A stretch of DNA of 64,000 nt from positions 1 to 64,000 of the forward strand of contig NZ_JBLTWO010000003.1 of assembly GCF_049889055.1 (NCBI RefSeq), given 5' to 3'. Shown here piece by piece: positions 1 to 8,430 of the stretch. Numbering within the stretch: position 1 is the first letter of the stretch; every line of letters starts with the position of its first letter. The notes beneath the pieces were generated by a model. It was not told the origin of the DNA and searched no databases. It worked only from the letters and a program-made list of their open reading frames with translations. The DNA is from Rhizorhabdus sp049889055 (lineage in GTDB: Bacteria > Pseudomonadota > Alphaproteobacteria > Sphingomonadales > Sphingomonadaceae). A program made the position numbers and the translations under genes.

Positions 1-112
1 GGTCGCTTTCGGAAGTGCAGGTTTCGAAGTCCCGCACTTGGCTTCAGTGCGACCGAAATGGGGTGGTTAGCTGCCACTGGCTTCCGACTCATTGAGGAGC
101 TATCCTGCCCCG

Positions 113-379
113 ATGGCGCGCACTCAGCAGACTTTCACAAACAGTAAGGATGGCCCGATCTATGTCTCCGTCGAGCCTTGGCCTGAGTGCTTTGAGCTCG
201 AGCCCGGCGACAAACTGACGCTCGTTTGGGATGCCTCGACAATCGGCGACACGATGCAAATCGACTTCATCAACGAATGCGAACTTGTGGTTTACCCAGA
301 AGGTGCGATTGACGTAATTACTTACTTTTTCAACGGCGAGCCAGGCAAAGATCGAAGTTGGACTTTCAAGCACCGCTAA
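113..379 (+). CDS. Small hypothetical protein (cargo/immunity-like region)
   Basis: An 88-residue acidic protein with no signal peptide or membrane segment. I do not recognise the family. The ATG at 113 was chosen because GAGGAG lies at 94-99; a TTG at 92 in the same frame would add seven residues. Codon use is less GC-rich than in the phage genes that follow. Together with the next two genes it forms a run of small soluble proteins, the usual look of immunity or orphan cargo genes. The function is unknown and the gene call rests on length, RBS and context only. Confidence 0.42.
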   Translation: MARTQQTFTNSKDGPIYVSVEPWPECFELEPGDKLTLVWDASTIGDTMQIDFINECELVVYPEGAIDVITYFFNGEPGKDRSWTFKHR

Positions 380-422
380 CGTCCGCTATTGCAGGCGTCA
401 GTCGAGGGGCTAAGCTGGTCTC

Positions 423-815
423 ATGCGTGAGCCTGATTTCGAGATCGACGGGTGGTGCCTTGAGGATGGAGAGGCCCGCCATGCCGAAGCACCCGACACC
501 TTCTGGATACCAGAGCGAGGAAAGCGAGAAGGTCTGGAAGCTGGTGATCTTGCTAAGCTCATCTTCCGCATCAGTGTCGACAATGATGACGAGAATGTCT
601 CCGCAGAGCGCATGTGGGTTATTGTTCGAGAGCGGACACCGCACGGCTATCTCGGAATACTTGATAACGAACCCGATGCTATTGCTGAGAACGACGAATT
701 TTGGCTTGGAACTGAGCTACCCTTCTCGGCCAAGCATGTAATTGACATCGAGGAGCGAGACGAAAAGACCATTGCGCTCGCTCTGCAAGAGCCGCGCACG
801 CATTGGTCGCGATGA
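423..815 (+). CDS. DUF2314-like small protein
   Basis: A 130-residue soluble acidic protein. Residues about 60-110 carry the pattern of DUF2314/DUF2185-type domains: an ERMWVIV strand, a GYLGILDNEP turn, then an acidic stretch ending in HVIDIEE. Such domains occur in stand-alone bacterial proteins and in polymorphic-toxin immunity genes. No toxin gene is visible next to it here, so a role in immunity is inference from size and company. Base composition resembles its upstream neighbour and differs from the phage module starting at 1589. Confidence 0.55.
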   Translation: MREPDFEIDGWCLEDGEARHAEAPDTFWIPERGKREGLEAGDLAKLIFRISVDNDDENVSAERMWVIVRERTPHGYLGILDNEPDAIAENDEFWLGTELPFSAKHVIDIEERDEKTIALALQEPRTHWSR

Positions 816-989
816 CAGCTACTCGCGTCCGTTTTTGGGAAACCGCGACGGGGGCTCGAACGACGAGAAGTGGGTCGAAAGCCGACAGGCCGCCTTTATG
901 AGTTTACGGCTTAGTTGTGGCCGCTCTCTGGACAGGGCCCCTGTCTCGCAAATACAAAAAGAGAACGCTCAATCGCAGGGTTTCGGTCC

Positions 990-1427
990 ATGGCGCAGGC
1001 TTTAGGGGCAGATTTTGACGCTTCGCTCTTCGTTTCCAACGAAGGCAGCCTGATCGACGAGAGCCTGCCTGGCGATCTGGAAGTCTGGGCTACGGTTGCA
1101 GAGGCCGCTATATATTTCGAGCATTGGTGCGCGGAGGTGCCGGAGATGCGCTTCTACACGGCGCGCGGTGAGAAGGTCATCGCGGTGGATCATGGCGACC
1201 TGACCTTCCATTTCGAGCCGACCGGCGAGATATATGAGGACTTCGACCTGTTGATGCAGCGCGGGGCTGCCCGATCCGGATTGGGCGACGCCGCCGCCGG
1301 GATGAGCGGAGAAGCCATTGCCGAACTCCTGCTGCGCGAGAAGGAGGAGTTCTGGAAGCAATATGAGCTGAACAAGGGCCCGCTGCGCAAGCTCTTCGAC
1401 AGAGTGATCCGTAAGGTTTTCGGCTAG
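990..1427 (+). CDS. Hypothetical protein
   Basis: A 145-residue acidic protein ending in a basic tail (PLRKLFDRVIRKVFG). The ATG at 990 has AGGG about nine bases upstream; the frame is open further upstream to 915, but that extension looks non-coding. No signal peptide, no membrane segment and no recognised domain. It is more GC-rich than the two genes before it. It ends 160 bases before the phage scaffold gene. The function is unknown and an immunity-type role is only a guess from context. Confidence 0.45.
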   Translation: MAQALGADFDASLFVSNEGSLIDESLPGDLEVWATVAEAAIYFEHWCAEVPEMRFYTARGEKVIAVDHGDLTFHFEPTGEIYEDFDLLMQRGAARSGLGDAAAGMSGEAIAELLLREKEEFWKQYELNKGPLRKLFDRVIRKVFG

Positions 1428-1588
1428 GATTCGCAAAGCTTGGGGTAAGCGGCTTCGCTCCTTTTGCCTGTTCGATAGAATTTTAGCGGGCCGCGGGCGG
1501 ATGCGCTCGCTTGGCCCGACTTGCTGGCGCTTGCCTTGCCCAGCACTGCAGCTTGCCCCTTTCGCCTGATTTCATTCGGGGAGTTCAC

Positions 1589-2476
1589 ATGATTGATGAT
1601 GAGATGACGTCCGGCCAGGCCGGCGACGAAGACGTGCGTCCGGAGATGTTCGAAGCCGGCGATGATCCGGCGGAGGCTGGCGAGCTTTCGGAAGACATGG
1701 ACCATTGGCCCGATGAGCCGGATGAAGGCGGCGACGAGGGCTCTTCCGAGGATGACAGCTTCGACGATGACGCGGACGCGATCGCGCAGGTCGAATATGA
1801 GGGCCGCGTCTATGAGGTGCCGGCGCCGCTGAAGGATGCGCTGCTGCGGCAGGCCGATTACACCCGCAAGACGATGGCGCTGGCCGAGCAACGGCGGGCG
1901 CTGGCGGCGGATCGCGAGGCGCTCGAGCAGGTGCACGCGATGACCGCCGAAGAGTTTCAGGCGAGCCAGCGGTTGCACGAGATCGAGCAGCAACTCGACG
2001 AGCTCGCGCAACATGACTGGTCGAGCGTCGATCCGGACGATCCCGATCTGGCCGAACTTCGCGCCATGGTCGGCGACATGGCCCAGGAACAGATGGCGCT
2101 TCACCATCTGCTGGGCCAGCACAATGAAGCGAAATCCCTCCGCGAACAGCAGGACGCTGCCAGGACGCGGGCGGAGACGGACGCGATGATGGCGCGCGAG
2201 ATCTGCGACTGGTCTCCGCAGCGCCGCCAGATGCTCGAGGGCTTCGCCGTCGCCCTCGGCATACCCGACACCCATCTCGGCCATGCGTCGCCAGCCGAGA
2301 TGCGCGTGCTCAACCTGGCCCTTCTGGGCGCCCAGCAGCTGGAGCGGCAGCGCGCCGCCAACCGGGGCGCCTTTCGACCGGCGGCCGAAGTCGGCGGCGC
2401 TGCCGGCAGCGGCCCCTCCGATCCCTCGCGCATGTCCATGTCCCAGTACCGGGCCTGGCGCGCCAAGCAGAAATAG
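1589..2476 (+). CDS. Putative phage capsid scaffold protein
   Basis: A 295-residue protein placed directly upstream of the coat gene, the scaffold position in P22-like phages. Residues 1-60 are very acidic; residues about 85-230 are rich in Glu, Gln, Arg and Ala and look like a long helical or coiled-coil rod; the C-terminus is short and basic (YRAWRAKQK), as scaffold proteins need for binding coat. The start at 1589 follows CGGGGAG at 1577-1583. The sequence itself is weakly diagnostic, so the call rests on composition and synteny. A capsid assembly protease is not present. Confidence 0.62.
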   Translation: MIDDEMTSGQAGDEDVRPEMFEAGDDPAEAGELSEDMDHWPDEPDEGGDEGSSEDDSFDDDADAIAQVEYEGRVYEVPAPLKDALLRQADYTRKTMALAEQRRALAADREALEQVHAMTAEEFQASQRLHEIEQQLDELAQHDWSSVDPDDPDLAELRAMVGDMAQEQMALHHLLGQHNEAKSLREQQDAARTRAETDAMMAREICDWSPQRRQMLEGFAVALGIPDTHLGHASPAEMRVLNLALLGAQQLERQRAANRGAFRPAAEVGGAAGSGPSDPSRMSMSQYRAWRAKQK

Positions 2477-2488
2477 GAAATCCGAACC

Positions 2489-3736
2489 ATGGCAAACAGC
2501 ATTTTGACGATCGACGTCATCGCCAAGGAGGCGTTGATGGTCCTCGAGAACGAACTGGTCGCGGCGAAGCGGGTGCACCGCGGGCTTGAGTCCGAGTTCG
2601 GCAATGGCCGCAATGGCTATCAGACCGGCGCGACCGTGACGATCAAGCGGCCGACCGACTTCACGGTGCGGTCGGGCAGCAACGCGTCCGTGCAGGACGT
2701 GGTCGAGGGATCGACCACGATCACCGTCGACCAGCAGAAGGGCGTCGACTTCGCCTTCACCTCGCAGGAGCTGACGCTCAACATCAAGGATCTGTCCGAG
2801 CGCGTGATCAAGCCGGCGATGGTGCAGCTGGCGAACAGGATCGACAGCGACGTGCTCGCGCTGGCCACCAAGGTACCCAACTGGGTCGGGACGCCCGGCC
2901 AGCTGATCAACAGCTTCCAGGACTTCGCGCCGGCCCCGCAGCGGCTGGACGAACAGGCGGTGATGTCGGACGGGCGCACCGCGATCCTGTCGCCGGCCGA
3001 TCATTGGGGCATGCTGGGCACGCAGACCAATCTCTATATCCAGGGGGCGGCAAACGATGCCTATCGCAAGGGCGACCTGGGCCGGATCGGCGGCGTCGAC
3101 ACCTTCATGTCGCAGAATGTCCAGACGCTGACGACCGGCAGCCGCGCCGGATCGATCCTGATCGACCTGAGCATCACGGCGGCGACGATCGACTATGCCG
3201 CCGTCAAGGATATGATGGTGCAGACGATCCACATGGACGGCTTCGCCACCGCGAGCGATACGGTGAAGGCGGGCGAGGTGTTCACCATCGCCGGGGTCTA
3301 TGCGGTCAACCCGGTGACCAAGACGCGGCTGCCCTGGCTGAAGCAGTTCACCGTGGTGGCGGACGCGGTCTGCACGAGCAACGAGACCGACGTGCAGATC
3401 TATCCCGCGATCATCTGGTCGGGCGCGTTCAAGAATGTCGACGTGGTGGGGACCGGCGACCTGAACAACCAGGCGGTGACCTTCCTGGGCGCGGCCGGCG
3501 CGAGCTATGCGCAGAATCTGGCCTTCCACAAAAATGCCTTTGCGCTGGCGATCGTGCCGATGGTGTCGCCGCCCGGCGCGGTCGACGTGGCGCGCGAGAG
3601 CTACAAGGGCGTCAGCGTCCGCATGATCCCCTTCTATAACGGGTCGTCGGACGTCAGCACCCTGCGGCTCGACGTGCTCTACGGGCTGAAGGCGATCGAT
3701 CCGCGCCTTGCCACGCGCATCAGCGGCATGGCCTGA
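2489..3736 (+). CDS. P22-type major coat protein (gp5 family)
   Basis: A 415-residue protein whose N-terminus matches the P22 coat (gene 5) family: an early segment on ALMVLENELVAAKRV, then GATVTIKRP and a DQQKGVDFAFTSQELTL stretch typical of the HK97-fold N-arm and E-loop region in this family. P22 gp5 is 430 residues, so the length fits a complete protein. It forms the icosahedral head. It starts 12 bases after the scaffold stop and is followed at once by a strong intrinsic terminator, so coat can be transcribed in excess over downstream tail genes. Confidence 0.86.
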   Translation: MANSILTIDVIAKEALMVLENELVAAKRVHRGLESEFGNGRNGYQTGATVTIKRPTDFTVRSGSNASVQDVVEGSTTITVDQQKGVDFAFTSQELTLNIKDLSERVIKPAMVQLANRIDSDVLALATKVPNWVGTPGQLINSFQDFAPAPQRLDEQAVMSDGRTAILSPADHWGMLGTQTNLYIQGAANDAYRKGDLGRIGGVDTFMSQNVQTLTTGSRAGSILIDLSITAATIDYAAVKDMMVQTIHMDGFATASDTVKAGEVFTIAGVYAVNPVTKTRLPWLKQFTVVADAVCTSNETDVQIYPAIIWSGAFKNVDVVGTGDLNNQAVTFLGAAGASYAQNLAFHKNAFALAIVPMVSPPGAVDVARESYKGVSVRMIPFYNGSSDVSTLRLDVLYGLKAIDPRLATRISGMA

Positions 3737-3764
3737 TCGTTCGTCCCACAAGCAAAAACTGACA

Positions 3765-3792
3765 GGGGCCGGTCGTCGATCGGCCCCTTTTT
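3765..3792 (+). terminator. Intrinsic terminator after the coat gene
   Basis: Ten-base stem GGGGCCGGTC / GATCGGCCCC (one G-U pair) with a three-base loop, followed by five T. It lies between the coat stop (3736) and the adaptor start (3807) inside an otherwise continuous late operon, so it probably lowers expression of tail and lysis genes relative to coat. Confidence 0.85.
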
Positions 3793-3806
3793 CATGGAGC
3801 GAGATC

Positions 3807-4511
3807 ATGGCGCTGACATCCTATGCGGGGCTGATCGAGGCCCTGTCGGCCTGGCTCGACGGTTCGGACCTGGGAGGACGCGAAAGCGATCTGATCGCGC
3901 TGTGCGAGGACGAACTCAACGCACGGCTGGGCGCGGCCTTGCAGCAGGGCGCCGCGATCCGGCCGATGATCGAGCGCAGCACGATCACCATCGACGGCGA
4001 ATATGTCGACCTGCCCGATGGCGCGACGATCCTGCCGGTATCGATCGAGATCGATGTCGATGGCCGTCGAAGGACGGTGCGTTTCACTTCCGCCGGGCGA
4101 CTGGCCGAACGCGGCGCGATGTGGGGCGTCGGTGCCGATCAGGCGGTGCCCAGTCATTATGCGGTGAGCGGCGGCCAATTGCGTTTCCTGCCCGCGCCCA
4201 TCGTCCCGGTGGAGGCGGTCTTCACGCGCTATTCGCGGGTGCCGCCGCTGTCGGCGGAGGCCGTGTCGAACTGGGTGCTGGCCAGTCACCGCAACGCCTA
4301 TCTTTACGGTGCGCTCGCGCAGGCCGAACTCTTCGGATGGAACGACGCCCGGATGACCAGCTTCGCGGCGCTGTTCGCGCAGGCGGTGGACGGGATCGTC
4401 GCACTCTATCCGGCGCCCGCCGACCATGCGGTGCTGACCCATGACCTGCCGCTGTCGCGAACAGTGTCTGGTTCCTGGGGCGAGACCGCTTTCCTGAGCG
4501 GGGAGGGCTGA
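3807..4511 (+). CDS. Putative head-tail adaptor (gp4-like)
   Basis: A 234-residue protein in the position of P22 gp4, between coat and gp10. The N-terminal 60 residues (YAGLIEALSAWL ... LIALCEDELNARLG) match the helical start of the phage adaptor family that binds the portal ring. The central part is beta-rich (ITIDGEYVDLPDGATILPV), followed by a helical C-terminus. The ATG at 3807 has GGAGCGAG upstream. Gp4 also has lysozyme-like activity in P22; no catalytic motif is evident here, so only the structural role is proposed. Confidence 0.6.
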   Translation: MALTSYAGLIEALSAWLDGSDLGGRESDLIALCEDELNARLGAALQQGAAIRPMIERSTITIDGEYVDLPDGATILPVSIEIDVDGRRRTVRFTSAGRLAERGAMWGVGADQAVPSHYAVSGGQLRFLPAPIVPVEAVFTRYSRVPPLSAEAVSNWVLASHRNAYLYGALAQAELFGWNDARMTSFAALFAQAVDGIVALYPAPADHAVLTHDLPLSRTVSGSWGETAFLSGEG

Positions 4512-4514
4512 CCC

Positions 4515-5942
4515 ATGCGGCAGATATTCGGGGAGTGGAAACCCGACCAGCCCGCGCATCTGCAGGACGGGCTCGTCCGTGCCCATGGTGTCTTACCGAT
4601 CGCCAATGGCTATGCGCCGCTGCCGTCCTTCGCGGCGGCACCCGGCGGGACCCTGGCTGGTCCATGCGTGGGCGCCGGCGCCTATCGCACAAGCGACGCT
4701 GTCCATGTCTTCGCCGCCACCGCCAGCAGCATCTATCGCTATGGCGCGGCGGGGCATGTGGCGATCAAAAGTGGCCTGTCGTCCTCGCCCGACGTGGGCG
4801 TGCGCTTCTGCGCCTATAACCGGCTGATGCTCGCCACCAACGGGCAGGATCCGATCCAGACATTCGATCCGGCCGCCCCCACCACGATGACGCCGCTTGC
4901 GGCCAGAGCGCCGACAGCGCGCTTCCTGGCGGTGGTGCGCGGCTTCGTCGTTGCCGGCTATGCCGCGAACGATGCGCTGCGGGTCGCCTGGTCGGACAAT
5001 GGCGACCCTGCCAACTGGACGGCGGGGACGGGCGAAGCCGGCTTTCAGCTGATGGCATCGGGTGGCGACATCACCGGCATCGTCGGCGGCGAATATGGGC
5101 TGATCTTCCAGGAGAACCGGATCGTTCGGATGAGCTACACCGCCGACGACGCGATCTGGCAGTTCGACGAGATCGCGACCGACATCGGCTGCATCGCTCC
5201 GTGGAGCCTGGCGACATACGGCAAGCTGAGCTTCTTCCTGTCGAACAAGGGGTTCATGGCCTGCGACGGGGTAATGGTCGAGGCGATCGGGATCGAGACG
5301 GTCGACCGCGCCTTCATATCGATGCTCGATCGAACCTATCTCGACCGGATGTCGGCTGCGGTCGATCCACGTTCGTCGACCTTCATCGTGTCAGTACCGA
5401 GCGCGAACCCGGCGACCCAGGTCTATCTCTACCAGTTCGCGCTCAGGCGCTGGACGACCGCGAGCGTCACCAGCGAGCGGATCTTTCCGGCGCTGGCGCA
5501 GAGCGTGAGTCTCGACGCGCTGGACGCCGCTTATGGCAGCGTCGATGCCGGAGGCTGGTCGATCGACAGCGCGATGCTGCGTGGTGGTTATCCGTTGCTG
5601 ATGCTGTTCGATGGCAGCCACCGGCTCGGCACGTTGAGCGGTCCGAACATGGCGGCGACGCTGGTCGACGGGCTCAAGGAGTTCGTACCCGGCGGCAAGG
5701 CGCGGATACGCTCGGTTCGGCCGCTGACCGATGCGCCCCTGACGACCATCGGCCTGCTGGGCGCCGACGGTCTGAGCGACAGCCTGGACGAGACGAGCCA
5801 CGAGATGCGGACGGCATCCGGCGTCCACCGGATGCGCCGCAGCTGCGGCTTCTGTTCGGTGAAGCTGTCGATCCCGGCTGCGACCGCCTGGACCTATGCG
5901 CAGGGCTATGACGTCGATTTCGCAGCGGGAGGGCGCCCGTGA
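4515..5942 (+). CDS. Putative packaged-DNA stabilisation / tail protein (gp10-like)
   Basis: A 475-residue protein; P22 gp10 has 472 residues and the same gene position. It is built of repeated short beta-strands, for example VFAATASSIYRYG, FRLMLATNG-type turns, GEYGLIFQENRIVRM and GKLSFFLSNKGFMACDG, consistent with a beta-propeller-like tail plug. It starts 4 bases after the adaptor stop. The family assignment rests on this strand pattern, the length and synteny, not on a catalytic motif. Confidence 0.62.
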   Translation: MRQIFGEWKPDQPAHLQDGLVRAHGVLPIANGYAPLPSFAAAPGGTLAGPCVGAGAYRTSDAVHVFAATASSIYRYGAAGHVAIKSGLSSSPDVGVRFCAYNRLMLATNGQDPIQTFDPAAPTTMTPLAARAPTARFLAVVRGFVVAGYAANDALRVAWSDNGDPANWTAGTGEAGFQLMASGGDITGIVGGEYGLIFQENRIVRMSYTADDAIWQFDEIATDIGCIAPWSLATYGKLSFFLSNKGFMACDGVMVEAIGIETVDRAFISMLDRTYLDRMSAAVDPRSSTFIVSVPSANPATQVYLYQFALRRWTTASVTSERIFPALAQSVSLDALDAAYGSVDAGGWSIDSAMLRGGYPLLMLFDGSHRLGTLSGPNMAATLVDGLKEFVPGGKARIRSVRPLTDAPLTTIGLLGADGLSDSLDETSHEMRTASGVHRMRRSCGFCSVKLSIPAATAWTYAQGYDVDFAAGGRP

Positions 5943-6166
5943 CGCTGTTGATCAAGGAGCAGGAGCGCAGCCAGCTCGAGTGGAACCGCAAGGCACGCGA
6001 CGCGGTCAACATGCTGATCCGGCGGCTGACGGGTGTCGGCACCAGCGGCGAACGGCCGCCGAGCCCGACCGACGGGCAGCTCTTCTACGACCGCACGCTC
6101 AAGCGTCCGGTCTGGTGGAACAGCGAGGAAGGCCAGTGGCTCGACGCGATGGGAGATACGGCATGA
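5939..6166 (+). CDS. Small phage protein, unknown
   Basis: A 75-residue protein beginning with a GTG at 5939 that overlaps the preceding stop by four bases (GTGA), so it is probably translationally coupled. The first half is a charged helix (LIKEQERSQLEWNRKARDAV); the second half has a WWNSEEGQWLDAM segment, like short tail proteins whose aromatic C-terminus follows a GQLFYDRTLK strand. Many phage fibre or tail accessory proteins contain such a 'what you see is displayed' motif. No function can be assigned. Confidence 0.6.
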   Translation: MTLLIKEQERSQLEWNRKARDAVNMLIRRLTGVGTSGERPPSPTDGQLFYDRTLKRPVWWNSEEGQWLDAMGDTA

Positions 6167-6825
6167 GGTTCGGCTGTGTTCAAGCCGATCGCTGGGACGA
6201 GGTGTGCGACCTGCTGCTGCCGGCGATCCGGCGGGGTGGCGATCATCGGCCCGACGAAGTGCAGGCCGAAATCCGGCAGGGACGGGCGCAGCTATGGATC
6301 GCGACCGACGGCGTGCCGCGCGTGGCGGTGGTGACGCGGATCAGGCGCACCCTGGAGGGAGCGATCTGCGAGATCTGGCTGACCGGTGGGACCGGGCGCC
6401 GATCATGGCTCCATTTCCTGAAGACCATCGAAGCGGCCGCGCGCGAGCATGGCTGCGTAGCGATGGAGATTGTCGGACGGGCCGGGTGGAAGCGGGTGTT
6501 GCCCGACTATCGCCAGACCGCCGTCATTCTCCGCAAACCCCTGACCGAGGACAAGCATCATGGGCAGCAGCAAGAGCAAGCAGAAGACCGAACCCTGGGC
6601 GCCGGCACAGCCCTATATCCTGAACGGGATGAAGCAGACGCAGAGCGTCTTCGATGCCAATCAGCCGCGCCTGCAGGAGATGTCGAGGACGGCGCAGGAC
6701 GCCTTTCTGGACGTCGCCAAGACCGCCTTCGAGACGCCCAACCCCTATGTTGGCGCCGCCCAGTCCGCCGCCCGCGACATTTTCGAGGGACGACGCACGG
6801 TTCGATCGGGCCAGCCTGTCTATGA
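6163..6825 (+). CDS. GNAT-fold-like phage protein with run-on C-terminus
   Basis: Starts at ATG 6163, overlapping the previous stop. Residues 1-130 look like a small acyltransferase-fold protein of a kind often found between phage tail genes (strands on WIATDGVPRVAVVTRI, helix around FLKTIEAAAREHG, final strands CVAMEIVGRAGW ... TAVILRKPL). That domain ends at about 6555, but no stop occurs before 6825, so the reading frame runs 266 bases into the next gene in another frame, giving 220 residues. The tail has the Arg-rich composition of a shadow frame. Either the stop has been lost or the overlap is real; activity as an acetyltransferase is unproven. Confidence 0.5.
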   Translation: MRFGCVQADRWDEVCDLLLPAIRRGGDHRPDEVQAEIRQGRAQLWIATDGVPRVAVVTRIRRTLEGAICEIWLTGGTGRRSWLHFLKTIEAAAREHGCVAMEIVGRAGWKRVLPDYRQTAVILRKPLTEDKHHGQQQEQAEDRTLGAGTALYPERDEADAERLRCQSAAPAGDVEDGAGRLSGRRQDRLRDAQPLCWRRPVRRPRHFRGTTHGSIGPACL

Positions 6826-7816
6826 CCAGCTGATGGCCGGAGCCGGCGGGCGCGGCGGGACCGGCGACATGCCCGCCAAGATCCCGGTCGGCGCGGTGGG
6901 CCAAGCGGTCGATCCGTCGCGCGGGATGCTGTCGCGGATGGCGACCGGCAGCCCGGTGGCTGCTGCTATCGCATCTGGCGGGCCCAATCCCGGCGATGCC
7001 TATGCGCGGCGGACGGCGGAGGGCGGCTATCTGAACGCGCAGCCGTCGGCCGGCTATTATGCCTCGATGCTGGCGCCCGAGGCTTTGCGAGGCAATCCCT
7101 ATCTCGACAGCGTGATCGAGCAGAGCAACGCCAATGTCGCGCGGCAGGCCAACCGAATGTTCGGCGCGCGGGGCATGGGTAGCGGGATATCCTCTGCCTT
7201 TGCTGATGTGGTTTCGCGCAACCTGGCAGAGAGCGAAGGCCAGCTTCGCTACCAGAACTACAATGACGCGGCGAACCGCCAATTGCAGGCGGCAGGCCAG
7301 TCCGACGCGGCCTGGGGCGGCGAGCGCGACCGGATGGGGGCCGCGACCGGGCAATTGTCGAGCAACTACGATGCGGCGCAGAACCGCGCCCTGGAAGCCG
7401 CGCGGGCCGACGCGCAGAATCGTCTGGGCGCTGCCCAGTCTCTGGCCGGTCACTATGGGCAGCAACAGGATCGTGCGCTGGAGGCCGCGAAAGCGTCCGA
7501 CGCGGCGGGCAGCAGCAATGTCGCGCAGATGCTGCAGGCGCTGGGGCTGACCGGCGAACTGCGCAATGCGGATTACAGTGGCATCGCTCCGGCGCTGTCG
7601 TTGCTGAACAGCGCGGCGGACATTCCCTATGTCGGCACGGCGGCGCTCAACGGGCAGATCCGCGAGGCTTCGAACGGCTACAACACCGTGACCAAAACGA
7701 GCAGCCCCGGCATCGGTCAGTTGCTCGGGTCCGCCGCCGGCAGCTTTGCGAGCAGTTTCGGCGGTGGTTTGGGCACGGCAGGTGCCAGCAAGCTGAGCGG
7801 CAGTTTCGGCTGGTAG
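6560..7816 (+). CDS. Putative phage internal virion / DNA-ejection protein
   Basis: A 418-residue protein rich in Ala, Gly, Asn and Gln with long predicted helices (residues about 20-75 and 190-330, many AAQ/ARAD repeats) and a Gly/Ser-rich C-terminus (SFASSFGGGLGTAGASKLSG). It occupies the place of the ejection proteins gp7/gp20/gp16 in P22 order, and this low-complexity helical make-up is typical of them. No lytic or enzymatic motif is visible. ATG at 6560 follows the conserved part of the upstream gene. Function is inferred from position and composition. Confidence 0.5.
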   Translation: MGSSKSKQKTEPWAPAQPYILNGMKQTQSVFDANQPRLQEMSRTAQDAFLDVAKTAFETPNPYVGAAQSAARDIFEGRRTVRSGQPVYDQLMAGAGGRGGTGDMPAKIPVGAVGQAVDPSRGMLSRMATGSPVAAAIASGGPNPGDAYARRTAEGGYLNAQPSAGYYASMLAPEALRGNPYLDSVIEQSNANVARQANRMFGARGMGSGISSAFADVVSRNLAESEGQLRYQNYNDAANRQLQAAGQSDAAWGGERDRMGAATGQLSSNYDAAQNRALEAARADAQNRLGAAQSLAGHYGQQQDRALEAAKASDAAGSSNVAQMLQALGLTGELRNADYSGIAPALSLLNSAADIPYVGTAALNGQIREASNGYNTVTKTSSPGIGQLLGSAAGSFASSFGGGLGTAGASKLSGSFGW

Positions 7817-7854
7817 CCTGCCGCGCTCCGCATCCCCAATGAGAAGGAGGCATC

Positions 7855-8430
7855 ATGCCCAAGTCAAACGTGGCGGCCTTCGATGTCGTCGCCGCCAACA
7901 ATAGCGACATCGGCGGGATCAACATTGCCGAAGGCTGCCCGGCCGCAGGCCTCAACGATGCTCTGCGCGAGATGATGGCGCAGATCGCCGCGTGGCGGGA
8001 CGGGCCGATCGCGGCGCTGTTGCCGAAGAGCGGGGGCGCCATGACGGGCGCCATCAGCGATCTTGGCGCGGATTCGACGATCAAGGATCCGGGCGGGACC
8101 GCGCGCAGGATCGGCTATCGCAACGTCCCGCTGCGCACGGCCGCATCGAGCCAGACGCTGTCGCTGAGCGATGTGGGGCAGTTGCTCTCGCTGTCGGCGG
8201 GGGATGTCACCCTGCCGACCAATGCAGCGGTGGCTTTCTCGCTTGGTGACGCGGTTTCGATCTACAACAATGCCTCGGGTAGCCGGACCATCTCGGGCGC
8301 GGCGGGCGTTACGCTGCGCCTCGCCGGGTCGACATCGACCGGAAGCCGCACGCTGAGCGCGCGCGGCCTGTGCACCGTCATCAAGATCGGCACCGACGAG
8401 TGGGTGATCGCTGGCGCAGGGGTGTCGTGA
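7855..8430 (+). CDS. Phage fibre-like protein
   Basis: A 191-residue protein preceded by a good RBS (GAAGGAGG). Residues about 20-70 have the PAAGLNDALREMMAQI pattern common in phage tail-fibre N-terminal regions, followed by GGAMTGAISDLG, the repeat seen in short-tail-fibre proteins. Residues 90-190 are Ser/Thr/Gly-rich beta structure (VTLPTNAAVAFSLGDAVSIYN) like particle-binding beta-helix units. Likely an exposed virion protein; the receptor is unknown. Confidence 0.62.
   Translation: MPKSNVAAFDVVAANNSDIGGINIAEGCPAAGLNDALREMMAQIAAWRDGPIAALLPKSGGAMTGAISDLGADSTIKDPGGTARRIGYRNVPLRTAASSQTLSLSDVGQLLSLSAGDVTLPTNAAVAFSLGDAVSIYNNASGSRTISGAAGVTLRLAGSTSTGSRTLSARGLCTVIKIGTDEWVIAGAGVS

Noticed and set aside
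1424..3808. A 794-codon open frame on the minus strand
   Set aside because: It is antisense to the scaffold and coat genes, His/Arg/Asp-rich in the way of GC-rich shadow frames, and has no domain; the plus-strand genes have recognisable products.
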